From NCBI GenBank assembly GCA_964577175.1, contig CAZNYC010000135.1, forward strand, positions 1-10,781: DNA of 10,781 nt. The letters run 5' to 3'. The first letter of the stretch is position 1, and the number at the start of each line of letters is the position of its first letter. Source of the stretch: BS750m-G62 sp964577175. Its GTDB lineage: Bacteria; Planctomycetota; Phycisphaerae; FEN-1346. A model generated the notes under the pieces. That model was not told where the DNA came from, did not search any database, and saw nothing but the letters and a program-made list of their open reading frames with translations. This document shows, one piece after another, positions 1 to 6,077 of the stretch. Both the position numbers and the translations under genes were made by a program.

Positions 1-389
1 TCAAGGGCGGCTACGACCTGTCGGAGTCGGAGTTCCTCGCCCTCGACGCCCTCGAGGACGCCGAGGCGATGACCGTCGGCGAACTTCGAAAACACGTGGG
101 CGTCCTCCCCGCCCAGATGTCGCGCATCCTTAAGGCCCTGGAGCAGCGGTACGACGAGAAACTCGTCATCTGCTCCATCAACCCCGACGACAAACGCAAG
201 ATCGACGTCTCCATCACCCCCAAGGGCCGCCGCGCCGTCGACGCCTATCGCCGAAGCAAGATTCAAGCAAGCGTGCAGTCCCTCGAGTCGCTCACCAACC
301 GCGACCTCGCCAACCTCTCGGCCATCCTGGCGAAGATCGGGCAGGCCTTCGACCAGGCGGACGCCGAGCGCCGCGGGGAAACCGATTAG
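1..389 (+). CDS. MarR-family transcriptional regulator, 3' part
   Basis: The reading frame is open from base 3, so the true start lies outside the window and 128 residues are visible. The protein looks like the winged-helix DNA-binding part of a MarR-type regulator. The segment TVGELRKHVGVLPAQMSRIL matches the helix-turn-helix, with the usual recognition-helix pattern ending in RILKALE. NPDDKRKIDVSITPKG matches the MarR wing (family pattern: D-x-R-x-x-x-V-x-L-T-x-x-G). The C-terminal roughly 45 residues are helical and charged, as expected for the dimerisation helices. MarR proteins act as dimers that usually repress genes and respond to small ligands; no ligand or target can be read here. 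The next gene on the same strand starts 126 bases downstream, beyond a double hairpin, so co-transcription is uncertain. Confidence 0.8.
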   Translation, partial: KGGYDLSESEFLALDALEDAEAMTVGELRKHVGVLPAQMSRILKALEQRYDEKLVICSINPDDKRKIDVSITPKGRRAVDAYRRSKIQASVQSLESLTNRDLANLSAILAKIGQAFDQADAERRGETD

Positions 390-408
390 CATGACAACGC
401 TACTTCCG

Positions 409-478
409 GCGCGGCGGGTCTCCGCACCCGCCGCGATGCAGCCCTTTTCTGCCCGGTGGGTCCGGAGACCCGCCGCGC
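409..478. repeat. Double-hairpin palindromic repeat (REP-like)
   Basis: Two GC-rich hairpins sit side by side between the MarR-like gene and the YchF-like gene. The first has a perfect 9-base stem (411-419 with 426-434) and a 6-base loop. The second is at 454-475, with a core gggtc/gaccc stem. The two are also inverted copies of each other: bases 409-429 pair with 458-478 with very few mismatches. This architecture is typical of dispersed REP/BIME-type elements. It could also end transcription of the upstream gene, although no T-tract follows. Confidence 0.55.
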
Positions 479-515
479 TCAATCATGCGCCGGCTGGCCG
501 CCACTGGAGGCACCC

Positions 516-1592
516 GTGACTATCGCCCTCGCCGGACTCCCCCTGTCGGGAAAGACGTGCCTCTTCGACGCCCTCTCCGAAGGGGCGATCGACTCCGCCG
601 CCGACCCCGCCCGGGCCGACCGGCCCAACGCCGCCGCCGTCCCCGTGCCGGACGAGCGGCTCGACTGGCTCCACGCCCATTACGCCACCCCGAAGAAGGT
701 GCCGGTTCACCTCCAGTGGCTGGACCTGCCGGGCCTCGCACCCGGCCGCAGCGACCTCCAGAGCCGGAACATCCAGATCCTCGAGCACCTGCACCGGGCC
801 GACGCCCTCGTCTACGTCCTCCGCGCGTTTGAGTCCGAGACGGTGCCCGGCCGCGTCGACCCGGAGGCCGACGGTGCGGCCCTGGCGGGGGAGTTTCTGC
901 TGGCGGACCTTGCGGTCGTCGAGCGCCGCATCGAGAAGGTCGAGGCGCAGATGGCGAAGCCCATCCCGAACCGCGACGCCCTGCAGGCGGAGCGCGACTT
1001 CCTCCACCGCTGCCGCCGGGCCCTGGAGGCCGAGCAGCCCCTCCAGGGCGCGTGCGAGACCGAGGCCGAGCGGAACATCCTCCGCAACTTCGCCGCCCTC
1101 ACCCTGAAGCCCACCGTCACGGTCCTGAACGTGGACGAGGGCGACGCCGGCCGGCCGGACGAGGTGGCGGCGGCCCATCCGGACCTCCCGCCGCCCGTCT
1201 TCGGCCTGTGCGCGTCGCTGGAGGCGGAGATACGCGGTCTCCCGCCCGACGAGCAGGCCGCGTTCCTGAAGGAGATGGGCCTCGACCGGCTCCACACGCC
1301 GGGGCTGCTCGCGGCCGTCCACGAGGCGCTCGACCGCATCACGTTCTACACCACGGGCGAGAAGGAGGTCGCCGCCCGCAGCCTGCCCCGCGGGGCCACC
1401 GCCGTCGAGGCCGCCGGCAGCGTCCATACGGACATGGCCCACGGCTTCATCCGCGCCGAGGTCGTCGCCTTCGACGACCTGAAGGCCGCCGGCGACGTCA
1501 AGCAGGCCAAGGCCGACGGCCACGTCCGCCTCGAAGGCCGCGACTACACCGTCCGCGACGGCGACGTCATCTTCTTCCACTTCAGCCGATGA
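516..1592 (+). CDS. ychF: YchF-type (Obg-related) P-loop NTPase, divergent
   Basis: This 358-residue protein belongs to the YchF/OLA1 branch of Obg-like P-loop NTPases, which bind ribosomes and often prefer ATP. Visible motifs are a P-loop GLPLSGKT (residues 7-14), DLPGL (70-74, G3), NVDE (205-208, in place of NKxD, the feature linked to relaxed nucleotide choice) and a G5-like CASLEAEI (232-239). A typical YchF C-terminal TGS-like domain covers about 289-358 (HTDMAHGFIRAEVVAFDD, then DGDVIFFHF). Length is close to the usual 360 or so. I chose the GTG at 516 because GGAGG at 506-510 lies 5 bases upstream and the P-loop follows directly; an in-frame GTG at 456 would add 20 unconserved residues that run through a hairpin. 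Oddities: the usual switch I TIxPN sequence is reduced to DRPN, and the glycine-rich stretch after G3 (GxGLGNxFL) is replaced by RSDLQSRNIQIL. It may therefore be a paralogue rather than the housekeeping YchF. Confidence 0.82.
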   Translation: MTIALAGLPLSGKTCLFDALSEGAIDSAADPARADRPNAAAVPVPDERLDWLHAHYATPKKVPVHLQWLDLPGLAPGRSDLQSRNIQILEHLHRADALVYVLRAFESETVPGRVDPEADGAALAGEFLLADLAVVERRIEKVEAQMAKPIPNRDALQAERDFLHRCRRALEAEQPLQGACETEAERNILRNFAALTLKPTVTVLNVDEGDAGRPDEVAAAHPDLPPPVFGLCASLEAEIRGLPPDEQAAFLKEMGLDRLHTPGLLAAVHEALDRITFYTTGEKEVAARSLPRGATAVEAAGSVHTDMAHGFIRAEVVAFDDLKAAGDVKQAKADGHVRLEGRDYTVRDGDVIFFHFSR

Positions 1593-1617
1593 CCCTTTTA
1601 ACCGCAACGCGACATGC

Positions 1618-1658
1618 GCGGGCGTAGCCCGCCAGGGCGAAGCCCCGAGCGGAGCGGG
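1618..1658. repeat. Cluster of small GC-rich hairpins between ychF-like gene and cinA
   Basis: Three short stem-loops follow one another: 1618-1632 (gcggg/cccgc), 1635-1645 (gggc/gccc, loop gaa) and 1644-1658 (cccg/cggg). The pattern resembles the degenerate GC-rich dispersed repeats of large bacterial genomes. A TATGAT at 1673-1678 resembles a -10 box, but it has no convincing -35 and lies only 12 bases before the cinA start, so I do not call it a promoter. Confidence 0.35.
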
Positions 1659-1690
1659 TTGGCGTAGAAGAGTATGATACAGGAGCACCC

Positions 1691-2935
1691 ATGAACGCCG
1701 TCATCCTCAGCATCGGCACCGAACTCGTGCGCGGCCTGCGGCTCGACACCCACGCGGCCGACATCGCCCGGGCCGTCACGGCCGTCGGCGTCGACGTGGT
1801 CCGTCACGAGACGCTCGACGACGACATCGGCGCCATCGCCGCCGCGTTCCGCCGCGCAGGCGGCGAGGCCGACGCCGTCATCGCCACGGGCGGCCTCGGG
1901 CCCACACAGGACGACTGCACCCGTCACGGCCTGGCCGAAGCGATGGGCGCGGCCCTCGCCGAGCACCCGGATGCCGTCGCCCATCTGGAGGCCTGGGCGG
2001 CCGCGCGCGGCAGGCAAATCAGCCAGTCCAACCGCGTCCAGACCCTCCTGCCGGAAGGGGCGGACGCGCTGCCGAACCCCGTCGGCACGGCCGTCGGCAT
2101 CGCCGCCCGCGTGGGCGACGCGCAGGCCTTCTGCCTGCCCGGCGTGCCGGGCGAGATGCGGGCCATGCTCCGCGACGCCGTCCTCCCGCACCTGGAGGCC
2201 GCCGCCCCGGGCCGCGTGACCCGCGTCCACACCGTCCGCACGTTCGGCCTGCCGGAGTCGGTGGTGGGGGAGCGCCTCGCGGACCTCATGGCTCCCGGCC
2301 GGTCCACCCGCCTCGGCACGGCCTGCCACGCCGGCGTCATCGACGTGCACGTCCACGCCTCCGGCCCCGCGGACGAGGTCGACCGTCTGCTGGAGGCCGA
2401 TACGGCCGTCGTCCGCGACCGCCTCGGCGACGCCGTCTTCGGCGAAGGCGAGGAGACGATGGAGGGGGCCGTCGCCGACGCCCTCAAAGCCGCCGGCGCG
2501 ACGGTGGCGCTGGCGGAATCGTGCACCGGCGGCCTTGTGGCTGCAAAACTGGTCGCCGTGCCCGGCATGAGCGACCACCTGCTCGAGGCCGTCGTCGCGT
2601 ATGCGAACGCGTCGAAGGTCGAGACGCTCGGCGTGCCGGAATCGCTGGTCGCGACGCACGGTGCGGTGAGCGAACCGGTCGTCTGTGCGATGGCCGAGGG
2701 GGTCCGCGCCCGCGCCGGGGCTGACCTCGCGGTGGCCGTCACCGGCATCGCGGGGCCGGGCGGGGGAAGCCCTGAGAAGCCCGTCGGGACGGTGTGGTTC
2801 GCCCTCGCGGATGGGAATGGCACGGAGGCGGTTTGCGAGCGTTTCCCCGGCGATCGCGCCCTCGTCCGCCGGCGCGCCGCCCTCTACGCCCTGAACCTCC
2901 TGCGCCTGCGGCTTCAACGTATGGCCTTGCTGTGA
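1691..2935 (+). CDS. cinA: CinA-family protein (MoCF domain plus nicotinamide-nucleotide amidase)
   Basis: This is a complete 414-residue two-domain CinA protein of normal family length. The N-terminal MoaB/MogA-like (MoCF) domain shows IGTELVRG (8-15) and TGGLGPTQDD (66-75). A middle segment carries PNPVGTAVG (128-136) and LPGVPGEM (149-156). The C-terminal PncC domain shows AESCTGG (275-281), the GAVSE segment (324-328) and GIAGPGGGSPEKPVGTVWF (352-370). In characterised members the PncC domain deamidates nicotinamide mononucleotide to nicotinic acid mononucleotide, recycling by-products of NAD use; in some species the N-terminal domain hydrolyses ADP-ribose. The protein is cytoplasmic. The start is fixed by AGGAG at 1681-1685, 5 bases before ATG. 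A strong stem-loop lies 17 bases after the stop. It follows the YchF-like gene by 98 bases and may be co-transcribed, but the repeat in between leaves this open. Confidence 0.95.
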   Translation: MNAVILSIGTELVRGLRLDTHAADIARAVTAVGVDVVRHETLDDDIGAIAAAFRRAGGEADAVIATGGLGPTQDDCTRHGLAEAMGAALAEHPDAVAHLEAWAAARGRQISQSNRVQTLLPEGADALPNPVGTAVGIAARVGDAQAFCLPGVPGEMRAMLRDAVLPHLEAAAPGRVTRVHTVRTFGLPESVVGERLADLMAPGRSTRLGTACHAGVIDVHVHASGPADEVDRLLEADTAVVRDRLGDAVFGEGEETMEGAVADALKAAGATVALAESCTGGLVAAKLVAVPGMSDHLLEAVVAYANASKVETLGVPESLVATHGAVSEPVVCAMAEGVRARAGADLAVAVTGIAGPGGGSPEKPVGTVWFALADGNGTEAVCERFPGDRALVRRRAALYALNLLRLRLQRMALL

Positions 2936-2951
2936 CGCCACCGTTGCTATC

Positions 2952-2977
2952 GACGCGCCGGGCTTGGCCGGCGCGTC
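2952..2977 (+). terminator. Stem-loop after cinA, possible terminator
   Basis: A perfect 10-base-pair stem (gacgcgccgg at 2952-2961, ccggcgcgtc at 2968-2977) with a 6-base loop begins 17 bases after the cinA stop. It is very stable but is followed by aagggcaag rather than a T-tract. It could be a pause or Rho-assisted end, or an RNA-stabilising hairpin, rather than a classic intrinsic terminator. Confidence 0.45.
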
Positions 2978-3108
2978 AAGGGCAAGTGGCATCAGCGGCC
3001 CCACGCAAAGGGGCAACGCCGCAAAGACGGCGAACGGCGGGAAAGGCAGGCAATAAGGACTCGGGATTCGGCATCAGGCAACGGCAAATGGCAACGACGA
3101 ACAGCGCT

Positions 3109-3235
3109 GCGGCCGAAGGCCGCTTTGGAGTGCGGTGCCCCGGCACCGCTTTGACGTAAGACTGGCAACATGCGAACGACAACAACCCACGGCAACGGCG
3201 AAAGGTAAAGCGGCGGCAGGCCGCCGCACTCCAAA
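3109..3235. repeat. Compound palindromic dispersed repeat upstream of the MerR stop
   Basis: The roughly 300-base gap 2936-3235 has no gene; apart from the stem-loop after cinA its structured part is this block. The outer arms tttggagtgcgg (3124-3135) and ccgcactccaaa (3224-3235) are a perfect 12-base inverted repeat. Inside or beside them are hairpins at 3109-3123 (gcggcc/ggccgc), 3132-3149 (gcggtgcc/ggcaccgc) and 3210-3227 (gcggcgg/ccgccgc). From general knowledge, GC-rich palindromes with a GGAGTGCGGCGGC-like arm are a widespread intergenic repeat type in planctomycete-like genomes; I cannot run the search here. The right arm ends one base before the stop codon of the minus-strand MerR-like gene, so it would also form a hairpin at the 3' end of that transcript. 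The part before it (2978-3108) is low in structure and I see nothing definite there. Confidence 0.55.
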
Positions 3236-3508
3236 TCAAAACCGATCGCGAATGAAGATCTCGCGGATCTCACCCAGCGTATACCGCTGCTTCAACTCCT
3301 GGATCAGCCGGATGCGCCGGGCGGTGGATTCGTCGAACAGCCGGTGCCCGCCCAGCGTCCGGGCCGTCTCCTGCACGAGGCCGTACATGCAGTACGTGCT
3401 CACGACCTGGCGGGAGACGCCGGCCATGTCGGCCAGGTCGCCGATGCGGTACAGCGGACGCTCGTCTTGACGTGTGTCCTGCGGCACGGTAGGGTAGTCC
3501 TCGCTCAC
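3236..3508 (-). CDS. MerR-type HTH regulator, minimal length
   Basis: This 90-residue protein consists almost only of a MerR-type DNA-binding domain. LYRIGDLADMAGVSRQVVST (19-38) is the helix-turn-helix, followed by the YCMYGLVQETART turn and the wing GGHRLFDESTARRIRLIQEL (53-72). A last helix, RYTLGEIREIF, resembles the start of helix 5. The usual long dimerisation helix and ligand-binding domain are absent, so it is either a member of a short, HTH-only subgroup or a truncated protein. GTG at 3508 has no clear ribosome binding site; a second in-frame GTG at 3487 has a GAGGA 10 bases upstream and is a real alternative. It is transcribed divergently from the sugar isomerase gene 70 bases away, so local regulation of that gene and of itself is the simplest guess. 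Its stop directly abuts a palindromic repeat. Confidence 0.8.
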   Translation of the reverse strand: MSEDYPTVPQDTRQDERPLYRIGDLADMAGVSRQVVSTYCMYGLVQETARTLGGHRLFDESTARRIRLIQELKQRYTLGEIREIFIRDRF

Positions 3509-3521
3509 CGACGGTATCGGT
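3507..3521. promoter_or_regulatory. Inverted repeat in the merR/isomerase divergent region, possible operator
   Basis: The sequence accga-cggta-tcggt is a perfect 5-base inverted repeat with a 5-base spacer. It overlaps the upstream candidate start codon of the MerR-like gene and lies 58 bases before the isomerase start. Its place in the only shared control region of two divergent genes makes it a candidate MerR-type operator. No good -35/-10 pair was found around it; TTGACG at 3467-3472 has only a weak partner (TAGGGT at 3490-3495). Confidence 0.3.
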
Positions 3522-3578
3522 GCCGCCGGACGGGCAACTTAAGGCAATCCGGAACCGCACGCCCCGAAAGGACGAACC

Positions 3579-4421
3579 ATGGCCAAGCACCTCGTCGGAG
3601 CCGCACTCTGGTCGCTCGCGATGGACGACACGGTCGCCTCGCTCGACAAGGTGAAGGAGATCGGCTACGAAGCCGTCCAGTTGACGTTTCGCCAACCGGC
3701 CGACACCACGCCGGAGGGCGTGGAGCGCATCCGCGCCGGCATCGAGCGGACGGGGCTCGCGGTGCCCGCCGCGTGCATCATCTTTCCCGGCGAGGATTAC
3801 GCGTCCATCGAGTCCATCCGCGCCACGGGCGGGTTCATCGATCCGGACGATTTCCCCGAGCGCCTGGAGCAGTGCAAGACGTGGTCCCGGGCGTTTGCGG
3901 ACCTCGGCATCGACAACGTGACGGTCCACGCCGGGTTCATCCCGCCGGCGGGCGACGAGGCCCACGACGAGTTCATGCAGCGGATGGCCACGGCCGTCGA
4001 CGCCATCCACGACGCCGGCCTGACGATCGGCCTGGAAACGGGTCAGGAATCGGCCGAGCATCTCCTGGCCGCCATCGACGAACTGGGCCGCGATTCCCTG
4101 ACCGTCAACTTCGACCCGGCCAACTTCATCCTGTACGGGTCGGACGACCCGCTGGAGGCGGCCCGCCTCCTCGGTCCGCGGACGTCCAACGCCCACATGA
4201 AGGACGGGACGGCCTCGGACCGGCCCGGCGAGGTGTGGGGCGAGGACGTGCCGCTCGGCACCGGCGAGGTGCCCCTGGAGGGCGTCATCCGCACGCTCCA
4301 GGAGGGCGGGTTCGACGGCGCCCTCATCGTCGAACGCGAGGCCGGCGACGATCGCGTGGGTGACCTTACACGCGCCCGCGAGACGCTCGAGGCGGTCTTG
4401 GCGAAGATGGAGGGTGAATAG
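3579..4421 (+). CDS. Sugar phosphate isomerase/epimerase (xylose isomerase-like TIM barrel)
   Basis: This 280-residue protein belongs to the AP-endonuclease-2/xylose-isomerase-like TIM-barrel superfamily, whose members isomerise or epimerise keto sugars and inositols using a divalent metal. Probable metal ligands are visible in the right order: E153 (GLETGQES), D179 (NFDPAN), H206 (NAHMKD) and E252 (IVEREAG). H117 in TVHAGF and the PLGTGEV segment (225-231) are also typical. There is no signal peptide, so it is cytoplasmic. The start is supported by AAAGGA at 3567-3572, 6 bases before ATG. It stands alone on the plus strand with a MerR-like gene divergent to it and a terminator-like hairpin after it. 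The substrate cannot be told from sequence alone; inosose, hydroxypyruvate or tagatose-type activities all occur in this family. Confidence 0.88.
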   Translation: MAKHLVGAALWSLAMDDTVASLDKVKEIGYEAVQLTFRQPADTTPEGVERIRAGIERTGLAVPAACIIFPGEDYASIESIRATGGFIDPDDFPERLEQCKTWSRAFADLGIDNVTVHAGFIPPAGDEAHDEFMQRMATAVDAIHDAGLTIGLETGQESAEHLLAAIDELGRDSLTVNFDPANFILYGSDDPLEAARLLGPRTSNAHMKDGTASDRPGEVWGEDVPLGTGEVPLEGVIRTLQEGGFDGALIVEREAGDDRVGDLTRARETLEAVLAKMEGE

Positions 4422-4447
4422 CCGACGCCTCGGCAGCGTCCGTGGCA

Positions 4448-4476
4448 AGGGCGGAGCACTCCGGCCCTCGGTTTTT
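4448..4476 (+). terminator. Intrinsic terminator candidate after the isomerase gene
   Basis: A GC-rich stem (4448-4456 with 4459-4468, one bulged base, very small loop) is followed within a few bases by five T residues (4472-4476), 27 bases after the isomerase stop. The T-tract belongs to the left end of the neighbouring inverted-repeat element, so the element may supply half of the terminator. Confidence 0.5.
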
Positions 4477-4647
4477 AACGCAGAGATCGCAGAGAACGCG
4501 GAGAACGGCGACAGCCTGAGCACGCCGGAGGCGCAGCAGGACAATGCCACCCACAGTTGTCTCGGTTGCCGTTACTCGAAGTCCGTCTTCGCTGTTGCTG
4601 TGTCTCTGTTATCCCCTGCGTTCTCTGCGACCTCTGCGTTAAAACCG
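4469..4647. repeat. MITE-like element with long inverted ends
   Basis: About 179 bases are bounded by imperfect inverted arms of roughly 34 bases (4469-4503 and 4614-4647). The left arm starts cggtttttaacgcagag; the right arm, read on the other strand, starts cggttttaacgcagag, and both continue with tcgcagagaacgc. Only a few mismatches separate them. The core (4504-4613) has no credible ORF. The AACGCAGAG-type palindrome is, from general knowledge, a widespread intergenic repeat that often gives spurious predicted peptides rich in AENAEN or LCDLCV. There is no transposase here; it would have to be moved in trans or be a static folded-RNA element. The rest of the 388-base gap (4648-4809) holds an isolated gcgggcg/cgcccgc inverted repeat (4669-4675 and 4693-4699) and a weak promoter candidate. 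Confidence 0.65.
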
Positions 4648-4684
4648 AATTGCCGACAGGCCGGACACGCGGGCGATTTTTTGC

Positions 4685-4712
4685 TGGACATCCGCCCGCA
4701 GAATCGTATCAA
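4685..4712 (+). promoter_or_regulatory. Weak sigma-70-type promoter candidate for the ECF operon
   Basis: TGGACA (4685-4690) and TATCAA (4707-4712) are 16 bases apart and would start RNA near 4719, about 90 bases before the sigma gene. The match is 5 of 6 for -35 and 4 of 6 for -10. In such GC-rich DNA this is above background but not decisive. Confidence 0.3.
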
Positions 4713-4809
4713 AGAGTAAGACGCGAGCGAAGGGGCGCCCGCCTGCATCCGCCAGGGCCGAATTCTCGCCGTTCATGCCGGGCGTCCCGTCTGAGCGATC
4801 GGAGCCGAT

Positions 4810-5469
4810 ATGGCTAAGGCCATCGCCGCTGTTGCCGGTTCTTACGAACAGGCGGGCCGACGGGGGGCGGCGGCCGATTACGACGTCAGCCTCATGCTCC
4901 GGTTCCAGAAGGGCGAGGAAATCGCCTTTCAGGAACTCGTGGAGCGCAATCACAGCCGCGTCGTCGGCCTCATCTACCGCTTCATCAGCAACGCCACCGA
5001 CGCCGAGGACCTCGCCCAGGAAGTCTTCCTCCGCATCTACCGTGCCCGCAAGACGTACAAACCCACCGCGAAGTTCTCCACGTGGATGTTCCGCATCACG
5101 GCCAACGTGAGCCTGAACGCCCTCCGCAGCCGCGCCAATCGCAAGGACGACGTCTCCATCGACCAGGTGACGGATTTCGGCGACGGGCCCCGCGCCATGC
5201 CGGACCCCGACACCAAGATGCCGGACCACGACCTGCACCAGGAGGAACTGCAGGAGAAGGTCCGCGAGGCGATCGGCGAACTGCCCGAGAAGCAGCAGGT
5301 CGCCGTCGTCCTCAACAAGTACGAGGGCATGAGTTACGCCGAGATCGCCGACACCATCGGCTGCAGCACGATGGCCGTCAAGAGCCTCCTCGCCCGCGCA
5401 CGCGACAACCTCAAAGACCACCTCCTGCTCTACATCCGGACGGGCCGCGGCCGGCAGCGCGTGGGCTGA
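4810..5469 (+). CDS. ECF-type RNA polymerase sigma factor
   Basis: This 219-residue sigma-70 family protein has the two-domain ECF layout. Region 2 covers about 39-110, with the promoter-melting/core-binding signature DAEDLAQEVFLRIYRAR (64-80) and FSTWMFRITANVSLNALR (89-106). A linker rich in Asp and Pro (114-140) leads to region 4 at about 150-205, with the helix-turn-helix LPEKQQVAVVLNKYEGMSYA (158-177) and MAVKSLLARAR (188-198). It directs RNA polymerase to a specific promoter class. The start is supported by GGAG at 4801-4804, 5 bases before ATG. A gene for a zinc-finger membrane anti-sigma factor begins 94 bases after its stop and a third membrane protein follows, the usual layout for a sigma factor held inactive at the membrane until an envelope signal releases it. 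The N-terminal extension of about 25 residues has no recognisable motif. Confidence 0.93.
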   Translation: MAKAIAAVAGSYEQAGRRGAAADYDVSLMLRFQKGEEIAFQELVERNHSRVVGLIYRFISNATDAEDLAQEVFLRIYRARKTYKPTAKFSTWMFRITANVSLNALRSRANRKDDVSIDQVTDFGDGPRAMPDPDTKMPDHDLHQEELQEKVREAIGELPEKQQVAVVLNKYEGMSYAEIADTIGCSTMAVKSLLARARDNLKDHLLLYIRTGRGRQRVG

Positions 5470-5522
5470 GCGTCCCCCGTTTTTTTGGCCCGCCTTTTTG
5501 CAGTACCTGCCCGAGACCCCTG

Positions 5523-5540
5523 GGTTTAACCGGTTGAACC
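5523..5540. promoter_or_regulatory. 18-base palindrome between sigma and anti-sigma genes
   Basis: The sequence ggtttaaccggttgaacc is palindromic except for one mismatched pair, which would be G-U in RNA. It lies 24 bases before the anti-sigma start. A small hairpin (cgcac/gtgcg, 5546-5558) follows and covers the GAGG of the anti-sigma ribosome binding site at 5551-5554. Either a DNA-binding protein site or RNA control of anti-sigma translation is possible. The gaacc half-site also resembles an ECF -35 element, but no matching -10 is clear. Confidence 0.35.
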
Positions 5541-5563
5541 GAGTTCGCACGAGGTGCGTTGGA

Positions 5564-6076
5564 ATGTCCGCTCCGTGTCAGTGGGTGCGAAGCGTCCTGG
5601 TCGCCTACCTCGATGGCGAGTTGCGGCCGTCGACCGCGGAGGCCGTGCGCCGTCACCTGGTCCGGTGCGAGGCGTGCCGCGCGCAGATGCGGCTGCTCCA
5701 GGAGAGTGGGCGGCTGCTGGACGCGATGCCGCCCGCCCCCGTCCCCTCGGGGTTTACCGAGCGGATGATGGCCCGGGTGGTGGAAGAGAAGGAGTTGAGC
5801 CGTTTTGCGGCTCGCCTCCGGCCGCACGAGCGCCGGCGACAGGTCATGTCCTCGCTGGCCGGCCTGGCCGCCGGACTCGTCATCGGATTTGCCGTCTACG
5901 CCTGGACCGGCGCCTCATCGAAACCGGCCAGCCCCGTGGAGTGCGAGGTCAGCCGGCACGTGTCGTTCCTGGAAGAGGTGAACCTGATGGACGAGGTGGC
6001 GGTCATCCAGGCGATGGACCGCCTCGGCCGCGACCCCGACGACGCGCCCGACGCCGACGAGCCGGACGGAGCCTGA
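5564..6076 (+). CDS. Membrane-anchored ZAS-type anti-sigma factor
   Basis: This 170-residue protein begins with a zinc-binding anti-sigma domain: H31, C35 and C38 form the HLVRCEAC (Hx3Cx2C) signature, after the typical VAYLDGELRPSTAEAVRRHL helix pair (13-32). A possible extra ligand is C5. One membrane segment spans about 96-115 (MSSLAGLAAGLVIGFAVYAW). The tail of about 55 residues after it is acidic and ends DPDDAPDADEPDGA. Such proteins bind their cognate ECF sigma in the cytoplasm and release it when the outer part is altered. I chose ATG 5564 because GAGG lies at 5551-5554; an in-frame ATG at 5498 would add 22 unconserved residues. The gene follows the ECF sigma gene and is separated from the next gene by one base, so the three are very probably one transcript. 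Confidence 0.85.
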   Translation: MSAPCQWVRSVLVAYLDGELRPSTAEAVRRHLVRCEACRAQMRLLQESGRLLDAMPPAPVPSGFTERMMARVVEEKELSRFAARLRPHERRRQVMSSLAGLAAGLVIGFAVYAWTGASSKPASPVECEVSRHVSFLEEVNLMDEVAVIQAMDRLGRDPDDAPDADEPDGA

Positions 6077-6077
6077 C

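Noticed and set aside
1650..1678. Promoter for cinA with TATGAT as the -10 box
   Set aside because: No acceptable -35 at 16-18 bases, and the position only 12 bases before the ATG leaves no room for a normal leader with its ribosome binding site.
483..1688. 401-residue minus-strand ORF opposite the YchF-like gene
   Set aside because: It is the shadow of a GC-rich coding gene: composition is odd, there are no motifs, and the plus-strand frame has clear conserved NTPase motifs.
1598..3016. 472-residue minus-strand ORF opposite cinA
   Set aside because: No recognisable domain; it covers cinA and the repeat region, and its length is explained by the scarcity of stop codons in GC-rich antisense frames.
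3270..4550. 426-residue minus-strand ORF opposite the isomerase
   Set aside because: Antisense shadow of a well-supported TIM-barrel gene. Its C-terminal part is a frame-shifted reading of the MerR-like gene.
4360..4719. Plus-strand ORF containing FNAEIAENAENG
   Set aside because: It is a translation of the inverted-repeat element at 4469-4647; such AENAEN/LCDLCV peptides arise from this repeat type rather than from genes.
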